64,000 bases of DNA from Nannobrachium achirus (lineage: Eukaryota > Chordata > Actinopteri > Myctophiformes > Myctophidae), in NCBI GenBank assembly GCA_963921795.1, contig OY997657.1, positions 30,916,543 through 30,980,542 on the forward strand. Reading direction: 5' to 3'. The position numbers and the translations under genes were made by a program. Positions within the stretch are counted from its first letter, which is position 1, and every line of letters starts with the position of its first letter. Below are positions 1 to 60,985 of this stretch, in pieces. The notes under the pieces were generated by a model that saw nothing but the letters and a program-made list of their open reading frames with translations, was not told the DNA's origin and ran no database searches.

Positions 1-563
1 TACCATGGAAACACATACCACAGTAAACAGGGCATGGAACAATTATAATCAGCACCATATTATGCTGTAGGCATCACAGTTATCACACTATCACATTAAA
101 TCTCAAATAAAAACAAGAAGTCTGGCACAACATGTAGGCTAAGTCCTATTATTGTGATTTAAGTTTTGTGTTTGTCCATCTGTGTCTTTGTTCAAAACCT
201 AGGGTGTTGAAAAGGGATATGAAAACAGCATTGTTCCTGTGCTGAGAGGTTTCCGTTACACAAAAAGCAGAAGCTACTTCAAGAAACTCACATAATTATT
301 CGGATGGATAGATTTGCCATATTAAACAAAAATGACATAACGGTGTTTGTAGAATTTAAGCTTGTCTTGACTTGGGATCATAATCAAAGGCATGTTTTCG
401 GGGAATTCACAACTACAAAAGAAAAGCCTGTCGTCGCCCAAGTAACATGTATCTAGAAAATACACAAAGCAGTCAAAAACAACTAGGCCTATAACAAGAA
501 ATAAAGTGATGGAATTATTAATTATTCTAATGACAAAAAAGTGTCACTGATTTCCAATCTCAC
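1..563. other. Intronic sequence of the left-edge gene; nothing else recognised
   Basis: AT-rich sequence after the splice donor of the signal-peptide exon. I found no further exon, no long open frame and no recognisable repeat here. Confidence 0.4.
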
Positions 564-645
564 CGACGCCAGGTGCGGAAGTCTCGGCGAAGACCGTCGA
601 CACAACGCAGAGGAAGAGAACAAGGGCAATACTTCGGAAATCCAT
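564..645 (-). CDS. First coding exon of an unidentified secreted or membrane protein (signal peptide)
   Basis: Reading the minus strand from the ATG at 643-645 gives 27 codons, beginning MDFRSIALVLFLCVVSTVFA and followed by ETSAPGV, plus one base before a good donor (G|GTGAGATTGG). This is a textbook signal peptide: a basic residue near the start, a hydrophobic core, and a small-residue cleavage site after VFA. The protein is therefore routed to the ER. The remaining exons would lie to the left; I see none in 1-563. The gene lies in tandem with the myosin gene, about 4.4 kb downstream of its stop and on the same strand. I do not recognise the family: 27 residues, mostly signal peptide, carry too little information. 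The start is chosen because it is the first ATG that gives a signal peptide directly joined to a consensus donor. Confidence 0.6.
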
Positions 646-893
646 AATTCCTGTGACTCCTGTCAGGTTTTTGTCAATACACTGACTAAAATATCACTAA
701 AATGTTGAATGACGTGAGCTTGAAGACAACAGGGAATCTGCTGCCTCCTCCTGAGTCTGACTGTGCTCTGATCGATTCGGCGGCAGAGAGGCAAACTCGA
801 AAAGTTGCGATGATCGTTGCTGATTCTGAACAGGAATGTGACCAATCCTCCTTGTGAGCGCACGGTCATTACGCACCGAAACGGAGGCAGGAA

Positions 894-900
<7 letters not shown>
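646..900 (-). promoter_or_regulatory. Probable 5'UTR and promoter-proximal region of the signal-peptide gene
   Basis: This stretch lies just upstream, in gene direction, of the signal-peptide ATG and is richer in CpG than its surroundings. It carries an inverted CCAAT box (plus-strand CCAAT at 842-846), about 200 nt from the ATG. No clear TATA box is seen. A (GT)n microsatellite (898-951) bounds it upstream. The exact transcription start cannot be fixed from sequence alone. Confidence 0.3.
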
Positions 901-957
<57 letters not shown>

Positions 958-1397
958 CGTGCGTGCGCGCAACGGTGAATTAAAACAAAAATAGAGGACA
1001 ATAATCAATAATTTATTAAAGCATATTTTTTTGTAAAGCCAGTTACAAAAACAAAAACAACAACAAACATATCTCTCTCTTTCTCTTTTTTTCATAATCA
1101 AGCACAATGTTTTTCTACAGTGATGATAATAAGCATAACATAAGAGAAGGCCCACTGGCCGCCTGCGGCTGATAAGGACCCTTTATTGTGTTGAAGTTGC
1201 CCATAGATACAAATGTGGGATCAACAAGTCTTCATTCTCTTCAACAGCAAAATTCTCTAGTCTAGGTCTAGTGACCATAACATAAAATGTGATCCAAAAG
1301 CGGCATCTATGAGCGGCCTCTTCTCAGTGTGATATCAGTGAGAGACAAAACCATAGATGTAGAATAGGTAGAACAGACAGACAGACACAACTTAACC

Positions 1398-1752
1398 CAG
1401 TGGTTCTCAACCTCAACATTTTCAGGCCATGACCCCCCAAAAAAGTAGTTTGAGGTTCCACAGATAAATATTGTGAAAATGAGTTGTTGTGAGCATATAG
1501 ATCAGCAGTTTTCGAGGTAGTGCCTCTTACTCAGTTAATATTTCACAATTTGGCCAACATTTGACAATTCTTTATCGTAAAGTTTGTTGCAGTAGGCATA
1601 TTAAATATGTCTCACAAGTCCTTAAATTGTCACTTTAGAAATGTGCAGATACTCTGTATACACTTACACTGTATACAGTGCGAGTATGTGAGAAAACAAT
1701 GTTTCATATTAAAAGCAAACCCCTGTGGGTCCTGACTGGTTGAGAAACAATG
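1398..1752. mobile_element. Non-autonomous hAT element (CAGTGGTTCTCAA family)
   Basis: It begins CAGTGGTTCTCAACC and ends GGTTGAGAAACAATG, imperfect terminal inverted repeats of the hAT/Charlie type. The flanks are acttaacc and gcttaacc, a 7/8 match to the 8-bp target duplication hAT elements make. It shares internal sequence with the copy at 7,602-8,004, including one half of the dispersed BglII-centred palindrome. No transposase is present. Confidence 0.75.
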
Positions 1753-2185
1753 GCTTAACCCATAGCTCCAAGCTTATGGGTTAATAGCCATACTTTGTTT
1801 TTACCAGTCACCGCCGGCAAAAACAGACTTAAAGTTCCAACTAAAATGTAGAAGTTTGACCCATTCTAATTCTATAGTCAGGATCCCAGGTGTCTGTATG
1901 TAGGCTATATGGCTATACAGACTGGCAACAGCTTGAAATGTTTAAAATACATGTCCACTTTAAGTTACTTTAAATGACCTTATACTATCTGGAGTGACAA
2001 ACAAAAATCGATGTCCTTGGGGCAGACATTCAAATTCCTATTGACTTTGTAACTATATGTCAGACTCCTAAATTCTTAATTTGAGTATTGGGATTAGGTT
2101 ATGTATATTATAAAAGACTGCATTTTGTAATCAAAGAATTCCCCAGGGTATTTAATGTTAATCTAAACATGCTTTAATCCATTCA

Positions 2186-2376
2186 TTAACCTACCCCAGG
2201 GGTCTACACTAGGCCTCTACACTAAATATCTTTCCAGAAAATAGCTGATCCACAAGCCTGTATCATATTGCGTGTCTCACATTGCGACACGTTCTGAGCT
2301 TGTAGATCTTCTATCTTAGCGGAATGTTTGCCCCAGAAAAGTAATGTGAGGGTTCACATGGTTAAGGACATGGGTA
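2186..2376. repeat. Palindrome-bearing short interspersed repeat
   Basis: Outer sequences cattaacctacccc and gggttcacatggttaag form a weak inverted repeat. Between them, 2,237-2,318 holds one copy of the dispersed palindrome whose half site reads close to AGCAGATCTACAAGCTCA. No coding potential. Confidence 0.4.
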
Positions 2377-3673
2377 CCGTAGTGCGTGTGAGAGTGATCA
2401 GGTTTGTCTGACTGTAGTGCCACAGTTGAGTTGGTGATATTAACGTAAAAAGATAAACACACCCAAGGAGCAGTCATGAGTATCACTACTCCCACCGCAT
2501 GAATTCCCATCTCTCACAGTACCCATTGATGTTGCATGGTGCCTAATCGCTTCTCTCACACTGAGATTGAGAATTAAATTCCCTCACTCCAAAGTTCCTT
2601 TTCCATTACTACACAGTTCAATAAATGTCAGTCTCTGCCCCCCTCCCCCAGAATACATACATTAAGAGATAAATATTCCCCCTCTATTCCTCTTCCGCTT
2701 CAACTAACGATCACAACATCCTTCTCTGATAAATGTTAGTCTTATAAATTCTCATCATATTTTCACAGATCACACTCAATATGCTTACTCAATAATCACA
2801 TTTCCCTTTTTCTTTTCCGTTAGACACCACAGGTTGGCGGTACACCATCGATACACACACACACGCACACTCACAGCAGCATTCCAAACACAGCACTTTA
2901 GGATGGGGTAGACATTAGGGACATACATTAATAGTAATAGTAGCTGTAGTAATAATCGTCACATGTTTAAAAACGGGGTTAAATCACACACAAAGTGAAG
3001 TCCTTGTGCTTTTCAATCGTTGGTGGTAAAGTTATTGATCTTTTGAAAAAAAAAAAGGGGGGGGGGGGGTAGAGTAGTCCAGGTTACATAGATTGTTTGG
3101 TTCCTATTAGTACAGCAGAGTGACCTTAAAATATAATACAATAATTAAATCCATCAGAATACTGGAAGAACATACTGTAGGGGAAACCAGTTCAAATAAC
3201 CCAACAAATTACCACAGGGTTTCCTCTTATCACCTACCAAGTATGACATAACAGCAAATTGGCCACTGCATGAATATGGTCAATTGTGGCCAACCTTGTT
3301 GTTTTGTAGTTTACTCATTCTCATTCCTGAAGATCTCTGTGATTCACATTGATGGCAGAGCCAGTGGGTGATGTATTGGCATAGACACACGGTGGTGATT
3401 TAGGGGCAATTTATACTTTGTTGCGTACCAAAGACAGCACATTTACAAGTTCACGTGTCGGAGTGCAAAAATTGTAGATCTGCCACACAACCATGTATAA
3501 ATTATTCCCTACTCTGTTCATTTGCATACTACACATGAGAGTAGTCACATGGTGTTGTATGGCATCTATATACAATACAGTAAAGTGGCCACCAAAAATC
3601 AATATCATTCTTACAATACAGTATCTGTGATATACAATACAAAACAATATACAGTATTTTGGACGTCGATGTG

Positions 3674-3738
<65 letters not shown>

Positions 3739-4700
3739 AAAACGTGTTGTAGTACTAGGTGAACACAATATAGGAAAATGTTCTCTCATTCTCTACTGGT
3801 TGATACCAGTGGTGTGTTCTACTCTGTTACGCTATAAACCTAGTGTGTGACCTGCAGAAATGTTTTGTAGCCAAGCATAACCCTCTACAAACCATTTCAT
3901 CCATTGAAAACACGATAGCGTATCTCCACGACCACACGCAGGTATACAGTAGATCATATCCCTCCGACAAAATCTAGAACACACCACTGTTTGATACTGA
4001 AATTGTCCCGCTCCAGTTTTCTCTCTTTGAAGGTCCCTTTATACACTGTGGCCAAGTGAGATTGCAACCTGCCTCCCAGTCAGGCTAGTCATCACCAGAG
4101 GGCCCTGGGCAAACCTCTGTGGCTGGTTCTTAGGAGGGTCTTATAAGTTCATAATCCGGTCGTCAGGTCATGTGATGGCACTGATGTGGCACTGAAGAAG
4201 TCATGTCCTTTGACACACGAAGTGACTGTTATGTAACTTGATATTCTATGTGGCTCCTAGGAATAGTCACCAAGTCCTTTTCTCATTCCAAGACAGATAT
4301 AAAACAGTTATAGTATAGCTGAAGTTACACAGAGAGAGGGGGGTGGGGGCTGCAAGCAATAACACATTTTGCATCATAACTTAATACAAATAGCGAACAG
4401 GATGCAACAGGCTTGAGGACAAATGCATGTGAAGAGAAAGAGAGAGACAACAAAACAAATAGAATATGTGAGAGAGAGAAGGATGAAATAAATAGATACC
4501 TGAAAAAAATGCCTATAGATGGCAGTGCACCGAAGGAAAGAGAAAAGAGATAGAAACTGTAGGGTTTGGATTGGTTGTGCTTGTTGAGTTTGGTCCAGAA
4601 GAGAAAAACCAGCGATGTATCAGGTGTGCTGTAACATCTACATGCAGGACTAACACATGGGTTGTGTATGTGAAGAATAATTGTCCCAAAATACTGGATG
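2377..4700. other. Intergenic region or distal 3'UTR of the myosin gene
   Basis: No exon is recognised. The stretch holds an A-run next to a long G-run (3,045-3,070), a (GT)n microsatellite at about 3,677-3,738 and otherwise unremarkable AT-rich sequence. Where the 3'UTR ends cannot be fixed; a nearer polyadenylation signal lies at 4,702-4,707. Confidence 0.4.
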
Positions 4701-4701
4701 A

Positions 4702-4707
4702 TTTATT
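4702..4707 (-). terminator. Candidate AATAAA polyadenylation signal of the myosin-X gene
   Basis: A minus-strand AATAAA lies about 305 nt downstream of the TGA stop. It is the first canonical signal met after the stop; other signals further on could also be used. Confidence 0.4.
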
Positions 4708-5010
4708 TTTTCATGCTAATTTTTAAATAGACTATGCGGTTTCCAAAACATATTGACCCCTATCCCAAGTGGAACATAATCCAGTAGAGTGTGCTGTTTG
4801 GCCCCTGTGTCCACTTCCACTTTGCTTCTTTGTGAAAACATTGTAGACATGCTTTCACCATTGGATTCACCCCCCCTGCAGATTAGCTGATTGGTGTGGA
4901 TGACTCCGTCAAAACCAACCAGCCAATCAATGACATGGACTGAGGCATCTTATGCCCCTCAGCTATTAAGCCCGTTGGAGGAGTCAAGGGGTCCGTTTGG
5001 CTGATGGCGA

Positions 5011-53180
<48,170 letters not shown>

Positions 53181-53311
53181 CTGCAACACACAAACACACA
53201 CTGGTTAGAGTCATAAACATCACAGTAAACATTCATGGTTAATAACGGTTTGCAGTGAACACAAGCTCATAATGGCTCTTATATGCAGAAGAGGCACAGT
53301 ATACATTATAC

Positions 53312-53691
53312 CAGGGGTCTTCAATGTTTTCAGGCCAAGGACCCCCCTTAGTTGAGAGAGAGATGAAGCAGGGACCCCCACCTTTTCGTGGATTCCATAT
53401 TGTTTCATCGTTTGACAGCACAATCATAAGTGTATTTTGGATTCATGTCAATTTGTGTTTTCAGACATTTAACCACTTGAACCGTCAAAACGTAATAAAC
53501 TTGACCTTTCACTCCGTACTTTGTCTGCTCTTTTCCCCCTCTACACCAAACCTCTTTGCCGAAAATAAGTTGAAGAGGTTAATATAAAAAAGGAGAAAAA
53601 AAAAGATTCTATCACACAAAGATTTGGAGGACCCCCTGTAGTAACTCTGAGGACCCCCTAGGGGCCCCGGACCCCCTGTTGAAGACCCCTG
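53312..53691. mobile_element. hAT element with perfect 8-bp target duplication
   Basis: Begins CAGGGGTCTTCAATG and ends GTTGAAGACCCCTG, flanked by CATTATAC at 53,304-53,311 and 53,692-53,699. Related to 32,775-33,166. Non-autonomous. Confidence 0.9.
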
Positions 53692-54459
53692 CATTATACA
53701 CAGCAAAGTGTGAATTGAGAATGTTCTACACGTGCTAAGGCTGTCCGCTCTTCAAGTGTTTCCAATGTGCGTGCATGCGTACACAGGCAGATGCTGCACA
53801 GACCGTAACATCTGGACTTCCTACAAACACAGAGCAATGGTACTCTATGTGTGTGTGTGTGTGCATGTGTGTGCGTGTGTGTGTGCGTGTGTGAGTGTGT
53901 GTGTGTGTGTGCGTGTGTACGTGTGTGCGTGTGTGCGTGTCAGCCCCAGGGTCAGAGGAAGTATGTTCTGTCAGTCTGATCCTCAGAGACAAAGCCCTCT
54001 TTCACACTGACTCGCTGACCTCTCACCCCCAAACCCCTTAACCGGGGGGCACAGCATGGCAGGGTAGAGGAGGACACAAAGAAAGAAACAGGAGGGGAAA
54101 GGAGGAGCGGTAGTCAGTATAGCTACCAAATGAATAATTGGTCAAGTCAAACCTACTATCTTTGTTTGTATTGTAGCCCTCATACAAATGGAAAGTTCAA
54201 TCAACTTTTAACAAATTGAGATTTGAGTGAGCTGATTTTCATTTTAAGTTTTACACCTTTAGCCACCATCACATTAAGGTAGGTTAAGTAATCAAACAAA
54301 GGAAAGGTTTGGGAACTTGTGAGCAATTAATAGTAAAATGTTTTACCTAACAGCCATACATGTAAGCTTATCTAACATTTGAAACTATTGTGATGTAACT
54401 ACTAATGCATTTAGTTGTAACAGTCTCTGAGTAGGTCAACTGCTAGCTAAGATAATAGA

Positions 54460-55480
54460 TTTACATTTAAAACGCCCCGAAGCTAAAGTCCAGAGTACAA
54501 CCAACCTATTTCTCGGAGGTGAGAGGAAGGAACTACCTAGAGAGTGGCCTAAAGAGGCTACCACCCTTCCCATAGAGCTACAGAGAGAATACTGCCCCCT
54601 CTGCAACTCCTCACAACATTATACAAATCATTGTACTGCCCTTAGACAGATGTCCAAAGAGGAGCGGACACAGAGAATAATAGGTGCGAGAGATGTGGTC
54701 GCATTCATAAGACGGTGAACTGTACACTTAGGTCTAAGTGTCGCCGATGCCCTGGGATCCACCTCGGAGTCTTCCACCATGTCAATACCGACTAGAATCC
54801 CATACAGCTGGAGCTCTCACCGCCCCAGTAGAACCACTATGGAGGACCTACTGAGCTTGGACCTGGTAATTAACACCTAACTCCAAGGCAAAGCTTTATA
54901 TCTTTCCCTACCACGAGAGCTGAGATGATAGAACAACCCTCCTGAGACAAGAAAGGAGAATGGGGTGACCCCCAGATGCAGTCCTCGTTCCAAGCCTGGA
55001 GGCCACATGAGAATACACTCCCAGCGCTGTCACGGATATCACAGATCCACAGAAAGTTGGAAGCCAGAACACAGAAAGTTTCCCTGCTTCATACTAATTA
55101 TTTGCAACTGTGAGAGAATCAGAAACTACACACATTTGCGCTGGACATTCATGTTGATCTACATTCATTGATTGGTGAATGGTTCAGCACCATGGACAGC
55201 GACAGACCAGCACACAGTCCCAGACGTGCTGGGTCACAGCAAAAGCCTTGCCAAATACCGTAAAACATTCTCTACACTTTAAACATTAAAAGATAGATAA
55301 AATACGGCGGCCTACAACGTTACAAGGCATATTCAGAGATAAATCTGACACACTGTACGTCGAGGGGACAGTAACAGATTCAGTTGCTCATGAACTTGAT
55401 AAAATAATCAATACATTGAACACAAGCTCAAATCAATTCCATGAGGAGATAGAGAGACAAGAGAATAGGAGCGAGAGAAA
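54460..55480 (+). mobile_element. LTR-retroelement fossil fragment (BEL/Pao-like gag region)
   Basis: A short stretch carries cysteine/histidine spacings of the zinc-knuckle type seen in the gag region of LTR retroelements, most like BEL/Pao. It is partial and clearly broken, with several breaks. No LTRs or polymerase region were recognised around it, so limits and family are tentative. Age cannot be estimated without the LTRs. Confidence 0.35.
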
Positions 55481-55770
55481 CAACCATGATGTTTTTTGTG
55501 GGTTTTGTGGCATCCTTTTTGACCCCTCCACCCGCATGGGTCAACCTGGAGGTTACGGGTTGACCCACGCATAACTATCATCTAAAAATGGCCCTCAGAG
55601 CCTAAATGCGCCGATAGTAGCCCCTAGATGCCGTGCCCCTAACATCCACGGCTATACAACTAGTATTTTTTTAGATCTTGTTTGGACCAAACTGTTGGCC
55701 AGACAGACTGATAGACCAATCAAGTAATTGATAGACCAATCAATTACTTTCCATTCTAAAACAAAAGAGC

Positions 55771-56302
55771 TTAAAGCTATACTGTGTAAGATGCTCAACT
55801 AGTGGTCAGTAGCCCTATAGCAATCCGCGGTCGCGTTCGCGTCTTTCGCCCGTTTTTCGTACCTTCACACCCCCGCGTCTGCCTCCACAACGCCGAGAGC
55901 TATCTTTAGAGGGGTCCCTGGTTCCTGTGCGTTCAGGCATTCCGGAGAAACGGACTACTTCACCCTGCCTGGTAGGCGAGATTACCTTTTAAGTAAAGAG
56001 ACACACGGGCGACTACAAATATGGCGACCCCACTTCAAGATGCGCTGTGATTGGCCGGTAGTGTACCATGTGTGCATGATCGGCGATGTGATTGGGCAAC
56101 GTATACACAACGTATACAGATGATGCAGATTACGTCATTTTGGCGCGAAATCCGGTCCACGGCCAGGATCATAGAAAACATATAAAGAGAAGGCTTCAGA
56201 AGCTGAAAATAACGGAGTGGGTGTTCTAAAACTTTAGCGATTTAACAGTTAGGACAATTTTAAGATTTGTTTTATAAAAAAAGTTACATGGTACAACTTT
56301 AA
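55771..56302. mobile_element. TTAA-bounded MITE, copy 2 (reverse orientation)
   Basis: Starts TTAAAGCTATACTGTGTAAG and ends, in reverse, TTAAAGTTGTACCATGTAAC, with TTAA at both borders. The interior matches copy 1 at 15,670-16,165 in reverse, including the 'cagaagctgaaaataacgg' segment. Slightly longer than copy 1 because of extra sequence near 56,080-56,130. Confidence 0.75.
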
Positions 56303-56525
56303 ATTAGATACCAGATGTAGGCTGAATGAAGTGAATGAGTGGAGAATAATGTTTTTTTTGGTAACAGATGGTCCAATGACTCTCTACACATCTACAACCT
56401 GTCTCACGCCATCATTCATTTCTGTCTTTCTTCTTCCACTCCCTGCATGCACATGCATACACAAACACTACTGACAAAAGAGACCAGTCTTCCCTTAGGC
56501 TATGGAGTTAACCAGGCAGAAACCA

Positions 56526-56550
56526 CACACACACACATGCACATGCACAC

Positions 56551-56586
<36 letters not shown>

Positions 56587-56635
56587 AAGACTGCGCCAAG
56601 GGCCTGTTCCAAATATATACTCTCAAGGACCTATA

Positions 56636-56677
<42 letters not shown>

Positions 56678-56689
56678 GCACACACACAC

Positions 56690-56725
<36 letters not shown>
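56526..56725. repeat. Two (CA)n microsatellites
   Basis: CA runs at 56,526-56,583 and 56,646-56,725, split by 62 bp of unique sequence. Confidence 0.95.
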
Positions 56726-56728
<3 letters not shown>

Positions 56729-57278
56729 GACAAATGTATCACCTGCAGCAACATCAAGACTACTACTCACAGTAAAGTACAGTATGTTAGCGTTAGTGCA
56801 TTATGAACTGAAATTAAAATAGCCTACTTTTTCCCTCATCTTACTCTATTGCTCGTACTACCTCTCTTACTCCCAATGTCTGTCTCTCACACGGATGCAC
56901 GCGCACACACGTACAAACACACACACACACAACAACACATGTACATGCAGGTTGGTTCACACACATGCACCTCCATCTCCCTCCGCAGCAGCTCTCTAAA
57001 TATAGCAATCTCCTTCTCATCTGTGTCATCTCCTTTTATGTAACAGCATCCATCCAGTGTGATCTCTCTGGCAGGTTCCAGCACACAGTGATGCTCTAAT
57101 GATAATACCTTGACTCGACCTTATAACCTTCCTGTTTATTTTTTTCCAGTTTCTAAACCCTAACTCTTTACGCCCACCAACAGTTGGGCCTATATTTCAG
57201 TGCTTCCTGTTTTAACTGACAATACCACCCTTGACCCTACTTACACTTAACAGCCTGAACTTTGACCCTGGCCCTGAG

Positions 57279-57281
<3 letters not shown>

Positions 57282-57334
<53 letters not shown>
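57282..57334. repeat. (CAGA)n microsatellite
   Basis: Thirteen CAGA units. Confidence 0.97.
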
Positions 57335-57336
<2 letters not shown>

Positions 57337-57489
57337 TAGACACACACACCATTCACAAAAATGCACACAGACCACAGCTCTTGTTAAAACTGTCCCAGTA
57401 ATATCCAAAATAAAAAACACTCATCTGTACATGCATACCTGTACATTGTTTTCCTAGCCTCACTCATGTCAAATGTGTGTATTATGTGT

Positions 57490-57635
57490 TGCATCATATC
57501 GTATCGTATTGTATCGTATCGTAACTTATCACGTCGTATTATATCGTATCACATCGCATCATATCGCATCGTATCGTAAAGTATCACATCGTATTATTTT
57601 GTATCCCATGATTCCCATCGCATCGTATCGCATCA
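57490..57635. repeat. Degenerate (ATCGT)n pentanucleotide tract
   Basis: Repeating 'atcgtatcgtatt' and 'atcacatcgcatc' units over about 145 bp; CpG-bearing satellite-like tract. Confidence 0.8.
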
Positions 57636-57995
57636 TACACACACATGCACGCACGCATGCACGCACGCATGCACGTGCGTACGCACACACAATTATTCAT
57701 GTCGACTTTTACTTCATTCCTCTAGCAATCATCTCTCTCCTTCTCATGTGTCACTCATCTATATACTCTTTGTTTCTTTCTGCACTGTGACACCCAGACC
57801 AGTCTCTCTCTCTCCTCTAGGAGCACACATCTCAGTCTGTCCTCATCCCTTTGTGCCCCATTAAACCTCAGTCAACACCTCATCCTCAGCCCTGACCTTT
57901 AATCCCTCAGGCTCTGATCCCATCCTCCAGCCACCTGAAATACGGCAACAGAGATCCATTTCGGAAAAGATATGAATATACCACCTTATATATAA

Positions 57996-58621
57996 TACCA
58001 GTAAGACTCCCTAATCGGGAGATAAGCGACCGTAGGTGGCTTATCTCCACAAATAGGGCAAAAATTTGTTTTTCCAAAATCTTCCTGATCCATGTTGATG
58101 ACATGAGTGTAGACATGCTGTGTAGTGATATTCGTGATCGGCCTGAAGGTGGCGCTAGAATAGGGCCATGTGAGAAATGAGGGGTGGGGTCTCCGCGTTG
58201 CCTTGGCGGACTAATAGGTACCGGCCCCGGCTCTCCCGGACGCTCCTAGCCAGAGTTACGGCATTTTATGTGCGCTGCAGTGGCATGGGGTCCTCCACTG
58301 GGGGCGCCACCACTTTTGCATCCGTTCTGGAGCACCAGGAGTCGGTGGTCCCCGGGAATTCCCCGTGAGCAGCCCCGTTGGGGTGGTCATTTGGTCATTT
58401 TTGCACATTTGGTCATTTTTTACATCTGGGGGTCCCTGGGGCTCCGGGGGTCCTTGGAGGTTGTAGTTTGGCAGTCAAGGAGTGTGTGTGCAAAATTTGG
58501 CATGGATGGGGGCAACGGTTGTGGAGATATGAGCAGGGCAAAAGTGTGACGGACTGACTGACTCACTCACTCACAGACAGCCGGTGGAGGTTTTGGTAGT
58601 AAATGCGACGTACGGTCGCAA
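57996..58621. mobile_element. Palindrome-ended repeat related to 18,939-20,205 (reverse)
   Basis: Starts TACCAGTAAGACTCCCTAAT and the palindrome GCGACCGTAGGTGGC, and ends with GCGACGTACGGTCGC. The whole interior matches the 18.9 kb element in reverse, but with a single ~130-bp unit instead of five. Gives the probable ancestral size of about 626 bp. No protein. Confidence 0.8.
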
Positions 58622-58722
58622 CTACCACCAGTGATCATCCGTGATTATCCTTCAACTGGTGCACCTGAAACCCAATCACAGCAATAAAGGAATAGACTGT
58701 CACTACCCAGCCCCCTCCCTCC

Positions 58723-59040
58723 CAGGGGTCTTCAACGTTTTCAGGCCAAGGACCCCTTACTTGAAAGAGGGGGGTCCCCAAATTATTTTGGGGGGTCCTC
58801 AGATGATTAACTTAATGTGCAACATTGTTTTCTCACTCAACGGTAAACAAACCAACAAAGTTTAAGGGTATCTGCACATTTCTAAAGTGACAATTAAGGA
58901 CTTTTTAATACCTCTAAAATTACAAATTAAATATTGGCCAAATTTTAGAGGCAGAAATTGTGTGCTCGTCAGGGTGGGGGCTCCCCAGTTAAAATATGAT
59001 TATTTTGGGGGTTGTGGCCTGAAAAGGTTGAGAACCACTG
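58723..59040. mobile_element. hAT element with mixed ends
   Basis: The left end CAGGGGTCTTCAACG matches the 32,775/53,312 subfamily; the right end GGTTGAGAACCACTG matches the 1,398/7,602 subfamily. Flanking 8-mers do not match, so it may be a recombinant or decayed copy. Confidence 0.65.
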
Positions 59041-59599
59041 TTGTACAGCACTTTGGTCAAACTGGTTGTTTTTAAAAGTGTTTCATAAATGACATTGACT
59101 TGACTTGACAGTCTTGACTTGACATCTTCTAGTGTAAAAAAGAAAAGTATTGGAAAAAGTTACCAATCTCAGTTGATTCATGCGGGTGTGTCTGGTACAG
59201 AAACAGGCACAGAAAATATCACAATGGAAACAGGATAGAAATCCTGCCAGTCTATAGTCTATATTTAGATACTCTAAAACGCAAATGCCACCATCCTCTG
59301 AGCATTTGGCCCACACCCCTGAATGGCAGCGTTATGTGGTGTGTGAAGCATGACTGATAAAGGCTTTGTTTCTGGTCAGGCGATCACATAGACGCCCATG
59401 CCATTTGATGGAGGCGTTACCCTGCAGACAACACTGCTCACACTTCACCACACACTGACTAAACCCCAGGACCCCAACATACGACCACTGCCTGGACACA
59501 TGTGTGTATACTGTATGTACGCACAATATGAACTTCAAAAAGGCCTATGACTTTTATTGATGTCTTGCTCAAACACGCATGTGTGCATGTGTGCATGTG

Positions 59600-59617
59600 T
59601 GCACACACACACACACA

Positions 59618-59665
<48 letters not shown>

Positions 59666-59676
59666 CACACACACAC
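59600..59676. repeat. (CA)n-(GCAC)n microsatellite
   Basis: CA, GCAC and CA units in series. Confidence 0.95.
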
Positions 59677-60750
59677 AGGCAGAATCTTTCACATAATGGG
59701 CCCGTAAGTGCCCATTTAAGTCTATCGTTACAGCACATTAATTAATTAATTTACTGAGTCATCAAAAATATTCTATTGTACTCTGGTGACTAATTTTATC
59801 TTAACCGCTTTAACCCTGGCGGCCCTATTTGGAGATGCCATTATAGGCAAAACGATTTGATGCATTGTGAGCTTGTAGAAAATTCAATAAAATGAAATAT
59901 AAAAAACACAAATAAATGATTTGTGATTAATGTAGTTCAGATAGACACAGTACCGGTATACAGGTCAGGTCAGGTCAGGTCAGGTCTACATGACAGCTAG
60001 AAAAGATGGACTTGATTATTAAAGTGTAGACAGGTCATAAGCTTGCGTGTTCACAGCCACCTACTTTGCTGGGGGACACGATGGTGCTTATAGCTATATG
60101 GATACCATATGACTGATGCATTTTCATATCAATGCATTTATGGTATGAACCCGGTTAAACCTAAAAGGTGTCTAGGAAAAATAATAATAAGCAGAGGACA
60201 CACAAAATGAGTGATTTGGAGAGAAAGAGAGAAGAGGAGTAGGTCAAAGACACAGTGGACCATCTGGCAGCATGGTTGTCAACTTCTGACAGGATGATTG
60301 GGGGGGGGGGGGGGGGGAGAATCAGAGAATCAGAAAGTAGAGTCAGAGTGGAAAAGAGAATAGGGCTGGGCAATGTAACCATATTATATGGATATTGTGA
60401 TATCAAACTTATAAATATATCATCTGGGATTTTGGGATACAGCAATAATATCGCAATATGGCAAAGGTGTTGTCTTTTCCTAGTTTTAACCACCCAATTT
60501 TATACTTGCACAAATATTCAATACCATATTACCATATATTGAGGTATTTGTTTGATTTTGTTCAAAAGTTCAAAAGTACATGGTACAAAGGTGGATGGAG
60601 AGAAAGGATGGATAGAGACAGAGACAGAGACAAGGATGAATAAATGATGAAAGAAACAGCTGACCAGACGTAGGCTAATGGATGACAGCCCAGAGAACAG
60701 TGAGGAAGGATGGGGGAAAGACTGCTACAGACGGAGAGGTCAGGGGTTAA

Positions 60751-60819
<69 letters not shown>

Positions 60820-60860
60820 CGTGCGTGCATGCGTGCGTGCGTGCGTGCGTGCGTGTGTGC
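60751..60860. repeat. (GT)n-(GCGT)n microsatellite
   Basis: GT units passing into GCGT units. Confidence 0.95.
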
Positions 60861-60985
60861 GTGTGCGCTCGTGCATCAGCCTATGTGTATGCATGTAGCC
60901 TACCAGAGAGAGAGTTATGTACAGTAAGACTACAAGTGAAGAACCAAACCAAAATAAATAAGAATAAAACCACGTTTACATGATT

